A stretch of DNA of 64,000 nucleotides, from contig NZ_JBPAXY010000007.1 in the NCBI RefSeq assembly GCF_050897975.1, forward strand, positions 186,001 through 250,000. Direction: 5' to 3'. The notes under the pieces were generated by a model. That model worked only from the letters and a program-made list of their open reading frames with translations, made no database searches and was not told where the DNA came from. Source of the DNA: Pseudooceanicola sp050897975 (lineage in GTDB: Bacteria > Pseudomonadota > Alphaproteobacteria > Rhodobacterales > Rhodobacteraceae). The position numbers and the translations under genes were made by a program. Each line of letters opens with the position of its first letter. The stretch's first letter is position 1. Below are positions 7,790 to 16,670 of this stretch, in pieces.

Positions 7790-8698
7790 ATGAGCACATC
7801 GGCGGGCTTTGTCGCCCTGATCGGAGAGCCCAATGCGGGCAAGTCGACCCTGACCAACCGCATGGTCGGCGCCAAGGTGTCGATCGTGACCCACAAGGTG
7901 CAGACCACCCGCGCCCGCATTCGCGGCGTGGCGATGGAGGGCGAGGCGCAGCTGGTCTTCGTCGATACGCCGGGCCTCTTCCGTCCGCGCCGCCGCCTGG
8001 ACCGCGCCATGGTCGCCGCCGCCTGGGGGGGCGCTGCCGATGCCGACGTGATCGTCCTGCTGATCGAGGCGCATCGCGGCATCACCCCGGGGGTCGAGAA
8101 GATCCTGGAAGGTCTCGACAAGCTGCCCAAGGGCCGCAAGGTCGCCCTGGCGATCAACAAGATCGACCGGGTGGAATCCCCCGTGCTGCTGGCCCTGACC
8201 GACGAGATGAACAAGCGCTATCCCTTCGAGGAGACCTTCATGATCTCCGCCGAGAAGGGCCATGGGGTGCAGGCGTTGCGCCTGTGGCTGGCGGGTGAGA
8301 TGCCCGAGGGCCCCTGGCTTTACCCCGAGGATCAGATCGCCGACCTGCCGATGCGCATGATCGCCGCCGAGATCACCCGCGAGAAGCTGACCCTGCGCCT
8401 GCATCAGGAGCTGCCCTATCAGCTGACCGTCGAGACCGAACACTGGGAAGAGCGTAAGGACGGCTCTGCCCGGATCGACCAGATGGTCTATGTCAGCCGC
8501 GATGGCCACAAGGGGATCGTGCTGGGCAAGAAGGGCGAGACGATCAAGGCCGTCAGCAAGGCCGCCCGCGAGGAGCTGGAAGAGTTCCTGGGTCGCAAGG
8601 TGCACCTGTTCCTACAGGTGAAGCTGCGCGAGAACTGGTTGGAAGAGGCCGAGCGCTATTCCGAGATGGGCCTGGATTTCAAGGACGGCAACGCCTGA
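7790..8698 (+). CDS. era: GTPase Era
   Basis: Essential GTPase that binds the 3' end of 16S rRNA during 30S subunit maturation. The 302 residues start at ATG 7790 with GAAGGA upstream. G motifs: G1 GEPNAGKST (residues 12-20), G3 DTPGLF, G4 NKID and G5 SAEKGHG. The C-terminal KH domain is seen in GKKGETIKAVSKAAREELEEF followed by VHLFLQVKLRENW. The upstream transporter ends 100 nt before the start. Confidence 0.97.
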   Translation: MSTSAGFVALIGEPNAGKSTLTNRMVGAKVSIVTHKVQTTRARIRGVAMEGEAQLVFVDTPGLFRPRRRLDRAMVAAAWGGAADADVIVLLIEAHRGITPGVEKILEGLDKLPKGRKVALAINKIDRVESPVLLALTDEMNKRYPFEETFMISAEKGHGVQALRLWLAGEMPEGPWLYPEDQIADLPMRMIAAEITREKLTLRLHQELPYQLTVETEHWEERKDGSARIDQMVYVSRDGHKGIVLGKKGETIKAVSKAAREELEEFLGRKVHLFLQVKLRENWLEEAERYSEMGLDFKDGNA

Positions 8699-8723
8699 TC
8701 CACTGGTCCCTGATCCACTGGTC
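8696..8723 (+). repeat. Short tandem direct repeat at the era stop codon
   Basis: TGATCCACTGGTC occurs twice (8696-8708 and 8711-8723, period 15 nt); the first copy includes the era stop codon. The related palindrome AAATCGTCC-ACT-GGACGATTT lies at 8811-8831 with the same CCACTGG centre. Confidence 0.7.
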
Positions 8724-8810
8724 GTCGCGCCCGGCATGACGGTTGGGTGGGGGCTCTGCCCCCTCTTGAGCCCTCGCGGGCTCTTCCGGGGCTCCGCCCC
8801 TTCTCCGCTG

Positions 8811-8831
8811 AAATCGTCCACTGGACGATTT
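8811..8831. repeat. Perfect palindrome with 9-bp arms
   Basis: AAATCGTCC (8811-8819) and GGACGATTT (8823-8831) with a 3-nt loop, among further GC hairpins (GAGCCC-TCGC-GGGCTC at 8768-8783) downstream of era. It probably forms part of the 3' end structure. Confidence 0.65.
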
Positions 8832-8847
8832 CCGGGACGCGGCTCAG

Positions 8848-8880
8848 CCCCCGGGATACTTTTTGGCAATGAGAAGAGAG
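8848..8880 (+). repeat. 3'-end repeat, subtype 1 (copy R3)
   Basis: CCCCCGGGATACTTTTTGG followed by CAATGAGAAGAGAG, about 150 nt after era in sense orientation. Confidence 0.75.
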
Positions 8881-8940
8881 GGTGCCGGGCGCAGGGAGCG
8901 GGCCGGGGGCTCGGGTTTGCTGGCGCGTGTGTTGCAGGGG

Positions 8941-9135
8941 TCAGGCGCGGCTTTCGGCGGCGGCGCGTTTGGCGCGGCGGCGGGCGGCGATGCGCCACCA
9001 CAGCACGCCAATCAGCAGCACCACCACGCCCGCGGCGTGCAGCCCCGCGCCGGTCAGGCCGGGGACGAGGCCCGTCAGGAAGGCGCCGGCGCCTGCAAGG
9101 CCCAGAGCGATGAGGATCATTGCGGGTATCGGCAT
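8941..9135 (-). CDS. Small two-helix membrane protein
   Basis: A 64-residue protein with two hydrophobic segments (MILIALGLAGAGAFLTGLV and AAGVVVLLIGVLWW) and a basic C-terminal tail (RIAARRRAKRAA), so an inner-membrane protein with a cytoplasmic tail. A good ribosome binding site (GGAAGGAG) precedes its ATG on the minus strand. The family is not one I can name. It is transcribed away from the next gene. Confidence 0.75.
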   Translation of the reverse strand: MPIPAMILIALGLAGAGAFLTGLVPGLTGAGLHAAGVVVLLIGVLWWRIAARRRAKRAAAESRA

Positions 9136-9315
9136 GGTCGCTCCTTCCGGTGGGGCCGAGGGGTGTCCGGTACGGGACGGGGTCGGCCGGGCGCAGCCTA
9201 GGGGCGAAATCGGACGAAAGAATGGCAGCGGCGGTGGCGGCTTGCGCGGCGGGGTCGGGCCATGTCAGGGAAGGGGCGCGGGCTGGGTCCCGGCCCCTGG
9301 TTGAGGAAAAGTGAG

Positions 9316-9642
9316 ATGCGGCTGACCGCCCGGTTCTGGATTGATGCCTATCTGGCGCGGCTGCGGCTGGCCGATATTCCCGCCTTCGTCACCGCCCATG
9401 GCGATGACCATGCGGGCGCGGTTCTGGTAAAGCTGAACACCCTGGACGGGCAGGCGGTGCTGTATCAGCGCGGCTTCGACCTGGCCACCGGGGCGCGGCG
9501 CTGGTCGGTGCTGGCCGAGGGGGCCGAGGCAGAGGTGGATCAGGCGGCGGCGCGGCAGCGCGGTTTCGATCCCGATCTGTGGCTGGTCGAGGTCGAGGAC
9601 CGCGCCGGGCGCCATCTGCTGGACGAGCCGGGGCTGGACTAG
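9316..9642 (+). CDS. DUF1491 family protein
   Basis: A 108-residue cytoplasmic protein of the alphaproteobacterial DUF1491 family; function unknown. I recognise the N-terminus MRLTARFWIDAYLARLRL and the C-terminal WLVEVEDRAGRHLLDEPGL. I use ATG 9316 after GTTGAGGAAAAGTGAG rather than the earlier in-frame ATG at 9262. Its stop codon TAG is shared, as CTAG, with the stop of the convergent membrane-protein gene. A location near era and recO is common in this group. Confidence 0.88.
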   Translation: MRLTARFWIDAYLARLRLADIPAFVTAHGDDHAGAVLVKLNTLDGQAVLYQRGFDLATGARRWSVLAEGAEAEVDQAAARQRGFDPDLWLVEVEDRAGRHLLDEPGLD

Positions 9643-10268
9643 ACTCCGCGCCGCAGCATCCGGGCCAGAAGCAGCAGGATCAGCCCGCCGCCCAGGAAGG
9701 CCAGGCCGATCATCCCAGACCAGACCGCCACCCCGTCCCAGCGGACCTGGCCAGGGTCGAGGAAGAAATAGGGATAGGTGCCATCGGCCCGGCCGCGCGC
9801 CAGGGCATAGCCGATATAGATCCCCGGCCAGCTGAGCCAGGCCAGGGCTGCCCAGGGGCGCAGCCGGTCCTTGCGCGCGAAGACCAGCCACCACAGGACC
9901 ACGGCCACCGGCAGGGCCGTATGCAACCCGCGATCGGCCCAAAGGCCGAGGCCCGCCAGATCGTCCCGGGCCAGCAGCAGGTGATAGATCGCCCCGGTCA
10001 TCCCCGACCACAGCGCCAGCCCGCCCAGCCACAGCCGGTGCGCGGCGCGCCCTGTGGCCGCCATTCCGGCAAAGCTGAGCAGGCCCAGCCCGGCGGTCAG
10101 CACGGTGAAATAGCGCAGCATGTGCCAGGCGGTGTCGAGCGGGCCATAGGCGGGGTGATCGGCGGCGGTGGCCAGGGCCTGGGCGCCGAGGGACACAAGC
10201 GCCAGAAGCGCGATCCCACGGGCCGCCATACGGGCGGGAGCGGACAGGGCGTTGGTGCGAAAATCCAT
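9639..10268 (-). CDS. Pr6Pr-family integral membrane protein
   Basis: A 209-residue protein with six or so hydrophobic helices, matching the Pr6Pr/FAR-17a-AIG1-like pattern: GPLDTAWHMLRYFTVLT near residue 35, RGLHTALPVAVVLWW in the middle, and GIYIGYALARGRADGTYPYFF then the last helix. Function unknown; relatives of this fold include lipid hydrolases in eukaryotes. Start ATG at 10268 (MDFRTNALS), because earlier in-frame starts would run into recO. The stop overlaps the DUF1491 stop at CTAG. Confidence 0.78.
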   Translation of the reverse strand: MDFRTNALSAPARMAARGIALLALVSLGAQALATAADHPAYGPLDTAWHMLRYFTVLTAGLGLLSFAGMAATGRAAHRLWLGGLALWSGMTGAIYHLLLARDDLAGLGLWADRGLHTALPVAVVLWWLVFARKDRLRPWAALAWLSWPGIYIGYALARGRADGTYPYFFLDPGQVRWDGVAVWSGMIGLAFLGGGLILLLLARMLRRGV

Positions 10269-10326
10269 GCGCCGGAAGCTGCGCCATCTTGCCCCGGGCC
10301 GCAACCCCGCCGATGATGTCATTGGC

Positions 10327-11076
10327 ATGGAATGGCGCGAAGAAGGGATATTGCTGGCGGTCCGTCCGCATGGCGAAAGCGCGGTCATCGCCGAGGTGTT
10401 CACCGAAGCGCGGGGCCGCCATGCCGGGCTTGTGCGCGGCGGGGCCTCGCGCCGCATGGCGCCGCTGTTGCAGCCCGGTGCGCAGCTGGAGGTGACCTGG
10501 CGCGCCCGGCTGGAAGATCAGCTGGGCAATTTCACCGTCGAGCCGGTACGCTCGCGCGCCGCCCAGGCCCTGGGCGACCGGCTGGCCCTGGCCGGGCTAG
10601 GCGCCGTCTGTGCCCTGCTGTCCTTCGCCCTGCCAGAGCGGGAGGCCCACGGGCGCCTATATCGGCAGACCGAGCAGCTGCTGGATCTGCTGGAGCAGGC
10701 CGAGCTGTGGCCGCTGGCCTATCTTCGCTGGGAACTGGCGCTGCTGGAGGATACGGGCTTTGGCCTCGACCTGTCGGCCTGCGCGGTGACCGGGGCGACC
10801 GAGGGGCTGGAATTCGTCTCGCCCCGCACGGGGCGGGCGGTGACGCGGGCGGGCGCGGGGGACTATGCCGACCGGCTGTTGCCGCTGCCGCCGGTGCTGC
10901 GCGGCGAGGGGCTGGCGCCTGATGCCGAGGTGGTGGCGGGGCTGCGGGTGACCGGGCATTTCCTGGAAAACCACCTGGCGCCGGAGCTGGGCATGAAGCC
11001 CCTGCCCGAGGCGCGGGCCCGTCTGGTGCGGCTGATCGCGCGGCGCGTCGAAGGCGCGGGGGCTGCGCCCGGCTAG
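10327..11076 (+). CDS. recO: DNA repair protein RecO
   Basis: Recombination mediator of the RecFOR pathway that helps load RecA on SSB-coated DNA. The 249-residue length is normal. The N-terminal OB-fold is seen in WREEGILLAVRPHGESAVIAEV and AQLEVTWRARLEDQLGNF; the rest is the helical RecO_C domain (RWELALLEDTGFGLDLSACAVTG). Start ATG 10327 (MEWREEG) fits the family; the longer frame overlaps the divergent gene. It closes the rnc-era-recO housekeeping block. Confidence 0.93.
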   Translation: MEWREEGILLAVRPHGESAVIAEVFTEARGRHAGLVRGGASRRMAPLLQPGAQLEVTWRARLEDQLGNFTVEPVRSRAAQALGDRLALAGLGAVCALLSFALPEREAHGRLYRQTEQLLDLLEQAELWPLAYLRWELALLEDTGFGLDLSACAVTGATEGLEFVSPRTGRAVTRAGAGDYADRLLPLPPVLRGEGLAPDAEVVAGLRVTGHFLENHLAPELGMKPLPEARARLVRLIARRVEGAGAAPG

Positions 11077-11187
11077 GGCTTGGCCCGGTGGCCCCGGCAG
11101 GCCCCGTGCGGTCGCGCAGGGGGCCGCCGGGGCGGGCTTTTCAAAGAGGGGGTTTCAGAAGACGGGAGGCAGAGCGCTGTGGCCCGC

Positions 11188-11733
11188 CTAGCGCAGGGCC
11201 AGGACCAGGTCGACCAGGGTGTCGAGGGGGGCGCTGTCGTCGCGGGCGCTGTCGTCCTGGCCGTCGATGATCTGCGGCAGGCCGATCTGGGCGGCGTAAA
11301 GCAGGCGGGCGATCTCGGGATTGGTGACCCCGATACGGGTCAGCAGGTCCTGAAGGTGGCCCAGGCGGGCCGCGTCGATCTGCGCCAGCGTCTCGGCGGC
11401 GGCGGCATCGGTGCGGGCCCAGGCGCGCATGGCGCATTCGGCCGCCGGATCGGTCGAGAAGCCGTCACGCACCAGCGCGTGCAGCTGTGCCACCGCTTCG
11501 GTCCGGTCCTCGGGCGCCTCGGCCAGCAGACCGCCGGCCTCGCTGCCCCAGAACTTCAGCAGCGCCTGGCGGAAGGCGGGAACATCGGGAAAATGCCAGT
11601 AGAAGGAGCCCTTGGTGGTCTCCAGCGTGCGGGCAAGGGGTTCAGCCTTCAGCGCTTCGGGACCGGCGGCGCTAAGGGCATCCAGACCGGCGCGAAGCCA
11701 ATCGTCGGGGGAAAGTCGTGACCGTTTACTCAT
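11188..11733 (-). CDS. TetR-family transcriptional regulator
   Basis: A 181-residue repressor-like protein. The N-terminal helix-turn-helix covers about residues 8-55 (DDWLRAGLDALSAAGPEALK, then LARTLETTKGSFYWHFPD), with the KGSFYWHF recognition-helix signature. The C-terminal ligand domain is variable and its effector cannot be read. It lies alone between recO and the FAH hydrolase, with a 166-nt upstream gap. Confidence 0.9.
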   Translation of the reverse strand: MSKRSRLSPDDWLRAGLDALSAAGPEALKAEPLARTLETTKGSFYWHFPDVPAFRQALLKFWGSEAGGLLAEAPEDRTEAVAQLHALVRDGFSTDPAAECAMRAWARTDAAAAETLAQIDAARLGHLQDLLTRIGVTNPEIARLLYAAQIGLPQIIDGQDDSARDDSAPLDTLVDLVLALR

Positions 11734-11814
11734 GGGTCAGAACGTACCGGAGCCACCGCAGGGCAGCAATCGCGAGGACAGACCTGTAGGGTCCTGAAAC
11801 CGACAAATCCGAGC

Positions 11815-11838
11815 TTTTTGTCACGGAGTGAGCAAAAA
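11815..11838. repeat. Inverted repeat upstream of the TetR gene
   Basis: TTTTTGTCAC (11815-11824) and GTGAGCAAAAA (11828-11838) form a stem with a single bulge around GGA. It is AT-rich and unlike the GC-rich terminators here. It could be an operator for the TetR protein whose start is 82 nt away, but that is a guess from position. Confidence 0.35.
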
Positions 11839-11899
11839 ATTGCCTATCTGTGCGGCATCTTTTCGGGGGCCGCCCTGCGGTGGCGCAGGGGCGATTGTC

Positions 11900-12610
11900 C
11901 TAGGACATATCATCGGCCCGGGGGACCGGCGCAGAGAGGGTCAGGGTCACCGGGGTGAGTCCCTCGATCCGGCCCCGCAGGGTCATCCCGGGGGTCACCG
12001 GGCCGACCCCCTCGGGGGTGCCGGTCAGCACCAGATCGCCCGGCCCCAGGGTGTAGAAGCCCGACAGATGCGCCAGCAGATGCGGCACGTCGTGGATCAT
12101 CAGATCCAGGGTCGAGGATTGCCGCAGGGCGCCGTCTGCCTCCAGCGTGATGGCGCGTCCCTCCAGCGGGCCCAGATCGCCCGCGCGGGTCAGCGGGCCC
12201 AGCACCGCGCCCCCCTCGACGTCCTTGCCCAGATCCCAGGGCCGCTGCTTCTTGCGCTCGGCGATTTGCAGATCGCGCCGCGTCATGTCCAGGCCCACGC
12301 CGTAGCCATAGACCGCCGCCGCGGCCTCTTCGGGGCTGGCCTGGAACAGCGGCGCGCCCAGGGCGACCACCAGTTCGACCTCGTGGTGATAGTCGGCGGT
12401 GCCCGGCGGATAGGGCAGGGTGGCGCCCGACAGGGCCAGGTTGGCGGGCGACTTGGTGAAATAGAAGGGCTGCTCGGGCACCTCGTTGCCCATCTCGGCG
12501 GCATGGGCGGCATAGTTGCGCCCGACGCAGAAGATGCGGCGCACCGGGTAGCCCTGGACCTCGTCCAGGACGGGCAGGTCGGGAATGGGGGCGAGGTCGA
12601 ACAGGGGCAT
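11900..12610 (-). CDS. Fumarylacetoacetate hydrolase family protein (fumarylpyruvate hydrolase-like)
   Basis: A 236-residue FAH-superfamily enzyme, expected to hydrolyse a C-C bond in a diketo acid with a divalent metal. The family core is clear: RRIFCVGRNYAAHAAEMG, PFYFTKSPANL, YHHEVELVVALG (metal-binding acids), YGYGVGLDMTRRDLQ and GDLVLTGTPEGVGPV. The short single-domain length fits FAHD1/fumarylpyruvate hydrolase-like members. ATG 12610 begins MPLFDLAPIP; upstream extensions overlap the divergent ade region. The exact substrate is not readable. Confidence 0.88.
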   Translation of the reverse strand: MPLFDLAPIPDLPVLDEVQGYPVRRIFCVGRNYAAHAAEMGNEVPEQPFYFTKSPANLALSGATLPYPPGTADYHHEVELVVALGAPLFQASPEEAAAAVYGYGVGLDMTRRDLQIAERKKQRPWDLGKDVEGGAVLGPLTRAGDLGPLEGRAITLEADGALRQSSTLDLMIHDVPHLLAHLSGFYTLGPGDLVLTGTPEGVGPVTPGMTLRGRIEGLTPVTLTLSAPVPRADDMS

Positions 12611-12740
12611 GGGGGCGGTCCTTTGCGGCTTTGCCTCAGGGGTAGCGGCCTGCGCGACAGGCGGCAAGAGAGCTGCGCGGATGCTGGACAAGCGGCGGGG
12701 CATCGGGCCTCTTGGGGGAAACCGGCGATGGAGGTCCGCG

Positions 12741-14441
12741 ATGGGACAAGAGCAGATTGCAAAGAGGATTGCCCAGGGGCGCGGCGACGCGCCCGCCGAT
12801 CTGGTGCTGAAGGGTGGCCGGGTCTGGGACATGGTGACGGGGATGGAGATCCCCGGCGACGTGGCGATCTGCGGCGACCGCATCGTGGGAATCGGCGCGA
12901 CCTACGACGGCACGCGCGAGATCGACGTCGCGGGAAAGCTCTTGGTGCCCGGCTTCATCGACACCCATCTGCATATCGAAAGCAGCATGGTGACCCCTTT
13001 CGAGTTCGACCGCTGCGTCGGCCCGCGCGGCGTGACCACGGCCATCTGCGACCCGCATGAGATCGCCAATGTGATCGGCGTCCCCGGCATCCGGTATTTC
13101 CAGGAGGCCGCGATGCGCACCCTGATGGATATCCGGGTGAACCTGTCGTCCTGCGTACCCTCGTCGCATATGGAAACTGCGGGCGCCGAGATCACCGCCG
13201 CCGACCTGGCGCCGTTGATGGGCCATCCCCAGGGGATCGGCCTGGCCGAGTTCATGAACTATCCCGGCGTGATCTTCCGCGACCCGGCCTGCCTGGACAA
13301 GCTGGCGCTCTTCGAGGGCGCCCATATTGACGGCCATTGCCCGCAGCTGTCGGGGCGCGACCTGAACGCCTATGTCGCCGCGGGCATCCGCACCGAGCAC
13401 GAGGCGACCACGGCGGACGAGGGGCGCGAGAAGCTGCAAAAGGGGATGCGGGTGCTGATCCGCGAAGGCTCGGTGTCGAAGGATCTGCACGCGCTGCAAC
13501 CGCTGCTGACCGAGGTGACCAGCGCCTATATGTGCCTGTGCACCGACGACCGGAACCCGCTGGACATCGGCGAGCATGGGCATCTGGATTACATGATCCG
13601 GGAACTGATCCGGCTGGGCTGCCCGCCCCTGGCGGTTTACCGCGCCGCCTCGCTGTCGGCGGCAGAGGCCTTTGGCCTGAAGGATCGCGGCCAGATTGCC
13701 CCGGGCAAGCGCGCCGATATCGTGGTGCTGGAGGATCCGGCGGACTGCCGCGCCGAGATGGTGCTGGCGGGGGGCGTGGTGGTCGATGATGCCGCCTTCG
13801 CCGCGCGGGATCTGATCGACCCGGTGGGGCGCCATTCGGTCAAGGCGCGCCAGGTCACCGGCGCCAACTTCCGCACCTCGGCCAACCATGAGGATACGGA
13901 TGTGATCGGCATCGACGAGGGCCGCATCATCACCCGCCACCTGCACGAGGACATCGCCATTGTCGACGGCGACAAGCGCCCCGACATCTCGCGCGATCTG
14001 GTGAAGATCGCCGTGGTCGAACGGCACGGCAAGAACGGCAATATCGCCACCGGCTTCGTGAAGGGCTTCGGTTTGCAACGGGGCGCCATCGCTTCGACCG
14101 TCTGCCATGACCACCACAACATCGCCTGCGTCGGCGTCGACTACGACGACATGGCCCTGGCCGCCAACCGCCTGGGGCAGATCGAGGGCGGCTTTGTCGT
14201 GGTCGAGGGGGGCAAGGTCCTGGCCGAGGTCGCCCTGCCGGTGGCGGGGCTGATGAGCCTGGAGCCCTTCGAGGTGGTCCGCGACGCCCTGGTCGATCTG
14301 CGCGCCGCCGCCAAGGGGCTGGGGGTCACGCTGGAGGAACCCTTCCTGCAACTGGCCTTCCTGGCCCTGCCGGTGATTCCGGCGCTGAAGATCACCGATC
14401 GGGGCATGGTCGACGTCGAGAAGTTCGAGATCATTTCCTGA
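12741..14441 (+). CDS. ade: Adenine deaminase
   Basis: Converts adenine to hypoxanthine and ammonia in purine salvage. The 566 residues match the bacterial Ade family (E. coli enzyme slightly longer). Amidohydrolase metal motifs are visible: FIDTHLHIESSM around residue 75, CDPHEIANVIG and, in the C-terminal domain, VCHDHHNIACVG. Start ATG 12741 has GGAGG at 12730-12734. It is a single gene between the FAH hydrolase (divergent) and the beta-oxidation operon. Confidence 0.93.
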   Translation: MGQEQIAKRIAQGRGDAPADLVLKGGRVWDMVTGMEIPGDVAICGDRIVGIGATYDGTREIDVAGKLLVPGFIDTHLHIESSMVTPFEFDRCVGPRGVTTAICDPHEIANVIGVPGIRYFQEAAMRTLMDIRVNLSSCVPSSHMETAGAEITAADLAPLMGHPQGIGLAEFMNYPGVIFRDPACLDKLALFEGAHIDGHCPQLSGRDLNAYVAAGIRTEHEATTADEGREKLQKGMRVLIREGSVSKDLHALQPLLTEVTSAYMCLCTDDRNPLDIGEHGHLDYMIRELIRLGCPPLAVYRAASLSAAEAFGLKDRGQIAPGKRADIVVLEDPADCRAEMVLAGGVVVDDAAFAARDLIDPVGRHSVKARQVTGANFRTSANHEDTDVIGIDEGRIITRHLHEDIAIVDGDKRPDISRDLVKIAVVERHGKNGNIATGFVKGFGLQRGAIASTVCHDHHNIACVGVDYDDMALAANRLGQIEGGFVVVEGGKVLAEVALPVAGLMSLEPFEVVRDALVDLRAAAKGLGVTLEEPFLQLAFLALPVIPALKITDRGMVDVEKFEIIS

Positions 14442-14455
14442 TCTGATTTCGCTTA

Positions 14456-14472
14456 GCGGAAATTGTTTCCGC
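14456..14472. promoter_or_regulatory. IclR-type operator, site 1
   Basis: Perfect 17-bp palindrome GCGGAAATTGTTTCCGC, ending 5 nt upstream of a TTGACC -35 box. The GGAAA-N3-TTTCC half-site spacing equals that of the known E. coli IclR site. Placement just upstream of -35 suits an activator. Three similar sites lie at 24051, 50163 and 56681. Confidence 0.7.
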
Positions 14473-14477
14473 AAAAC

Positions 14478-14506
14478 TTGACCCCCTCTGTCCGAGGGCC
14501 TAACGT
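14478..14506 (+). promoter_or_regulatory. Promoter of the fadJ-acd operon
   Basis: TTGACC (14478-14483), 17-nt spacer, TAACGT (14501-14506), 54 nt upstream of the start codon, directly downstream of the 17-bp palindrome. Confidence 0.6.
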
Positions 14507-14560
14507 CGCAGCCCAAGGAGGCGCGGCAGAGCGGTCGCGCGGGGAAAGAGGGAGAGTTCC

Positions 14561-16657
14561 ATGCCCGATGGGGTAAGCGGAGAAAGCGTCGTCACGACAG
14601 AGGTCCTGGGCGACGTGGCGCTGGTGTGCATCGACAATCCGCCGGTAAATGCCAGCGGCCATGCGGTGCGGGTCGGGCTGGTCGAGGCGATCGAGGCGCT
14701 GAATGCGGCGGGCGAGGCCAAGGCCATTGCCATCTGGTGCGCCGGGCGCACCTTCATGGCGGGCGCCGACATTCGCGAGTTCGGCAAGCCGTCGCAACCG
14801 CCCGCGCTGCCGGACGTCTTCAACGTCATCGAGGGTAGCGCGATTCCAGTGGTGGCCGTGATGCATGGCACCGCCCTGGGCGGCGGGTTCGAACTGGGCC
14901 TGTGCTGTCACGCGCGGGTGGCCATCGCGGGGTCCAAGGTGGGTCTGCCCGAGGTGCTGATCGGCCTGCTGCCCGGCGCCGGCGGCACGCAGCGCCTGCC
15001 GCGTCTGGCGGGCATTCCCTTCGCCCTGGACATGTCCCTGTCGGGCCGCCAGGTGCCGGTGGAAGAGGCGGCGCAAGCTGGCGCCATCGACCGCGTGGTC
15101 ACGGGCGAGCCCCGCGAGGTGGCGCTGGAGATGGCCCGCGCCGTGGTGGCGGGCGATCTGACCACCCGCCGCACCGACCAGATCGAGGCCGCCTATGACG
15201 CCGAGGCCCTGGCCCAGGCCAAGGCCGCCGCCCAGGCGAAGAACCCCAACCTGGTGAACCCGGTCAAATGCGTCGAGGCCATCGCCGCCTGCAACCTGCC
15301 CCTGACCGAGGGGCTGAAGGTCGAACGCCAGTGTTTCCTCGACTGCATGGAGACCCCGCAGCGTGCCGGTCTGATCCACGCCTTCTTCGGCGAACGCGCC
15401 GTGTCGAACATCCCCGAGGCGAAAGGCTCCTCGCGTGAGGTGCAGACCGTCGGCGTGATCGGCGGCGGCACCATGGGGTCGGGCATCGCCACCGCCTGTC
15501 TCTCGGCGGGTCTGAACGTGGTGCTGGTCGAGGTCGCGCAAGAGGGCCTTGACCGGGGTGTTTCCACCATCGGCAAGAACCTCGATGGCGCGGTGAAGCG
15601 CGGCAAGATGAGCGCCGAGAAGAAGGACGCGGCCCTGGCCCGCCTGACGCCCGCGCTGGAGCTCGAGGCGCTGGCCGAGGTCGATCTGGTGATCGAGGCC
15701 GTCTTCGAGAAGATGGAGGTCAAGCGCGAGATCTTCGGCAAGCTGGATGCGATCTGCAAACCCGGCGCCGTGCTGGCCTCGAACACCTCTTACCTCGACA
15801 TCAACGAGATCGCGGCGGCCACCTCGCGCCCCGCCGACGTGCTGGGCCTGCATTTCTTCAGCCCCGCCCATGTGATGCGCCTGCTGGAGATCGTCCAGGG
15901 CGCGGCCACGGCGCCGGATGTGCTGGCCACCGGGTTCGCGCTGGCGAAAAAGCTGAAGAAGGTCGGCGTTCTGGCTCAGGTCTGCGACGGGTTCATCGGC
16001 AACCGGATCCTGGCCCATTACGGCCTCTGTTCCGGCTATCTGGTGCTGGATGGCGCCTCGCCGCAGCAGGTGGATGCCGCGCTTGAGGGCTTCGGCTTTG
16101 CCATGGGCCCCTACAAGGTCAGCGATCTGGCGGGCCTCGACATCGGCTGGATGACGCGCAAGCGCAAGGCCGACAGCCGTGACCCGGCGGAACGCTATGC
16201 GGGCCATATCCCTGACCGGATCTGCGAAGAGGGCTGGTTCGGGCGCAAGACCGGAAAGGGCTATTACCTCTATGACGCCGGCGCCCCGGTGCCCAATCCC
16301 GAGGTGGCCGCGATCATTGACAGCGTCCGCGCCGAACAGGGCATCACGCCGCGCGATTTCACCGACCAGGAGATCGTCGATCGCTACATGACGGCGATGA
16401 TCACCGAGGCCGCCCGCGTGGTCGAGGATGGCACCGCCAAGCGCCCCCTCGACGTCGATATGGTCTTCCTCTTCGGCTACGGCTTCCCCCGCTTCCGCGG
16501 CGGGCCGCTGCACTACGCCGATACCCTGGGCGCGGCGGAAATCGTCGCCCGGATCGAGCGCTACGCCGAGGAAGACCCGCATTACTGGCAGGTGCCCGAC
16601 ATCCTGCGCCGCATGGCGGCCGAGGGCAGCAGCTTTGCCGATTTGAACAAGTCTTGA
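14561..16657 (+). CDS. FadJ/FadB-type multifunctional enoyl-CoA hydratase / 3-hydroxyacyl-CoA dehydrogenase
   Basis: Carries out two beta-oxidation steps on acyl-CoA. The 698 residues contain an N-terminal crotonase domain (about 1-190; AGADIREFG, GTALGGGFELGLCCHARVA, LPEVLIGLLPGAGGTQRLPRL) and an NAD-binding 3-hydroxyacyl-CoA dehydrogenase domain (VGVIGGGTMGSGIATACLSA near residue 300, then NTSYLDINEIA and GLHFFSPAHVMRLLEIV). C-terminal HAD repeats include GYGFPRFRGGPLHYAD. Start ATG 14561 follows GGGAGAG. It is the first gene of a three-gene operon with two acyl-CoA dehydrogenases; a promoter and operator lie upstream. Confidence 0.95.
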   Translation: MPDGVSGESVVTTEVLGDVALVCIDNPPVNASGHAVRVGLVEAIEALNAAGEAKAIAIWCAGRTFMAGADIREFGKPSQPPALPDVFNVIEGSAIPVVAVMHGTALGGGFELGLCCHARVAIAGSKVGLPEVLIGLLPGAGGTQRLPRLAGIPFALDMSLSGRQVPVEEAAQAGAIDRVVTGEPREVALEMARAVVAGDLTTRRTDQIEAAYDAEALAQAKAAAQAKNPNLVNPVKCVEAIAACNLPLTEGLKVERQCFLDCMETPQRAGLIHAFFGERAVSNIPEAKGSSREVQTVGVIGGGTMGSGIATACLSAGLNVVLVEVAQEGLDRGVSTIGKNLDGAVKRGKMSAEKKDAALARLTPALELEALAEVDLVIEAVFEKMEVKREIFGKLDAICKPGAVLASNTSYLDINEIAAATSRPADVLGLHFFSPAHVMRLLEIVQGAATAPDVLATGFALAKKLKKVGVLAQVCDGFIGNRILAHYGLCSGYLVLDGASPQQVDAALEGFGFAMGPYKVSDLAGLDIGWMTRKRKADSRDPAERYAGHIPDRICEEGWFGRKTGKGYYLYDAGAPVPNPEVAAIIDSVRAEQGITPRDFTDQEIVDRYMTAMITEAARVVEDGTAKRPLDVDMVFLFGYGFPRFRGGPLHYADTLGAAEIVARIERYAEEDPHYWQVPDILRRMAAEGSSFADLNKS

Positions 16658-16670
16658 CTGGGGATAAGAC

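Noticed and set aside
12636..14516. Long minus-strand open frame (626 codons) opposite adenine deaminase
   Set aside because: Antisense of a well-supported gene, with shadow-type composition (His, Gly, Gln) and no motif.
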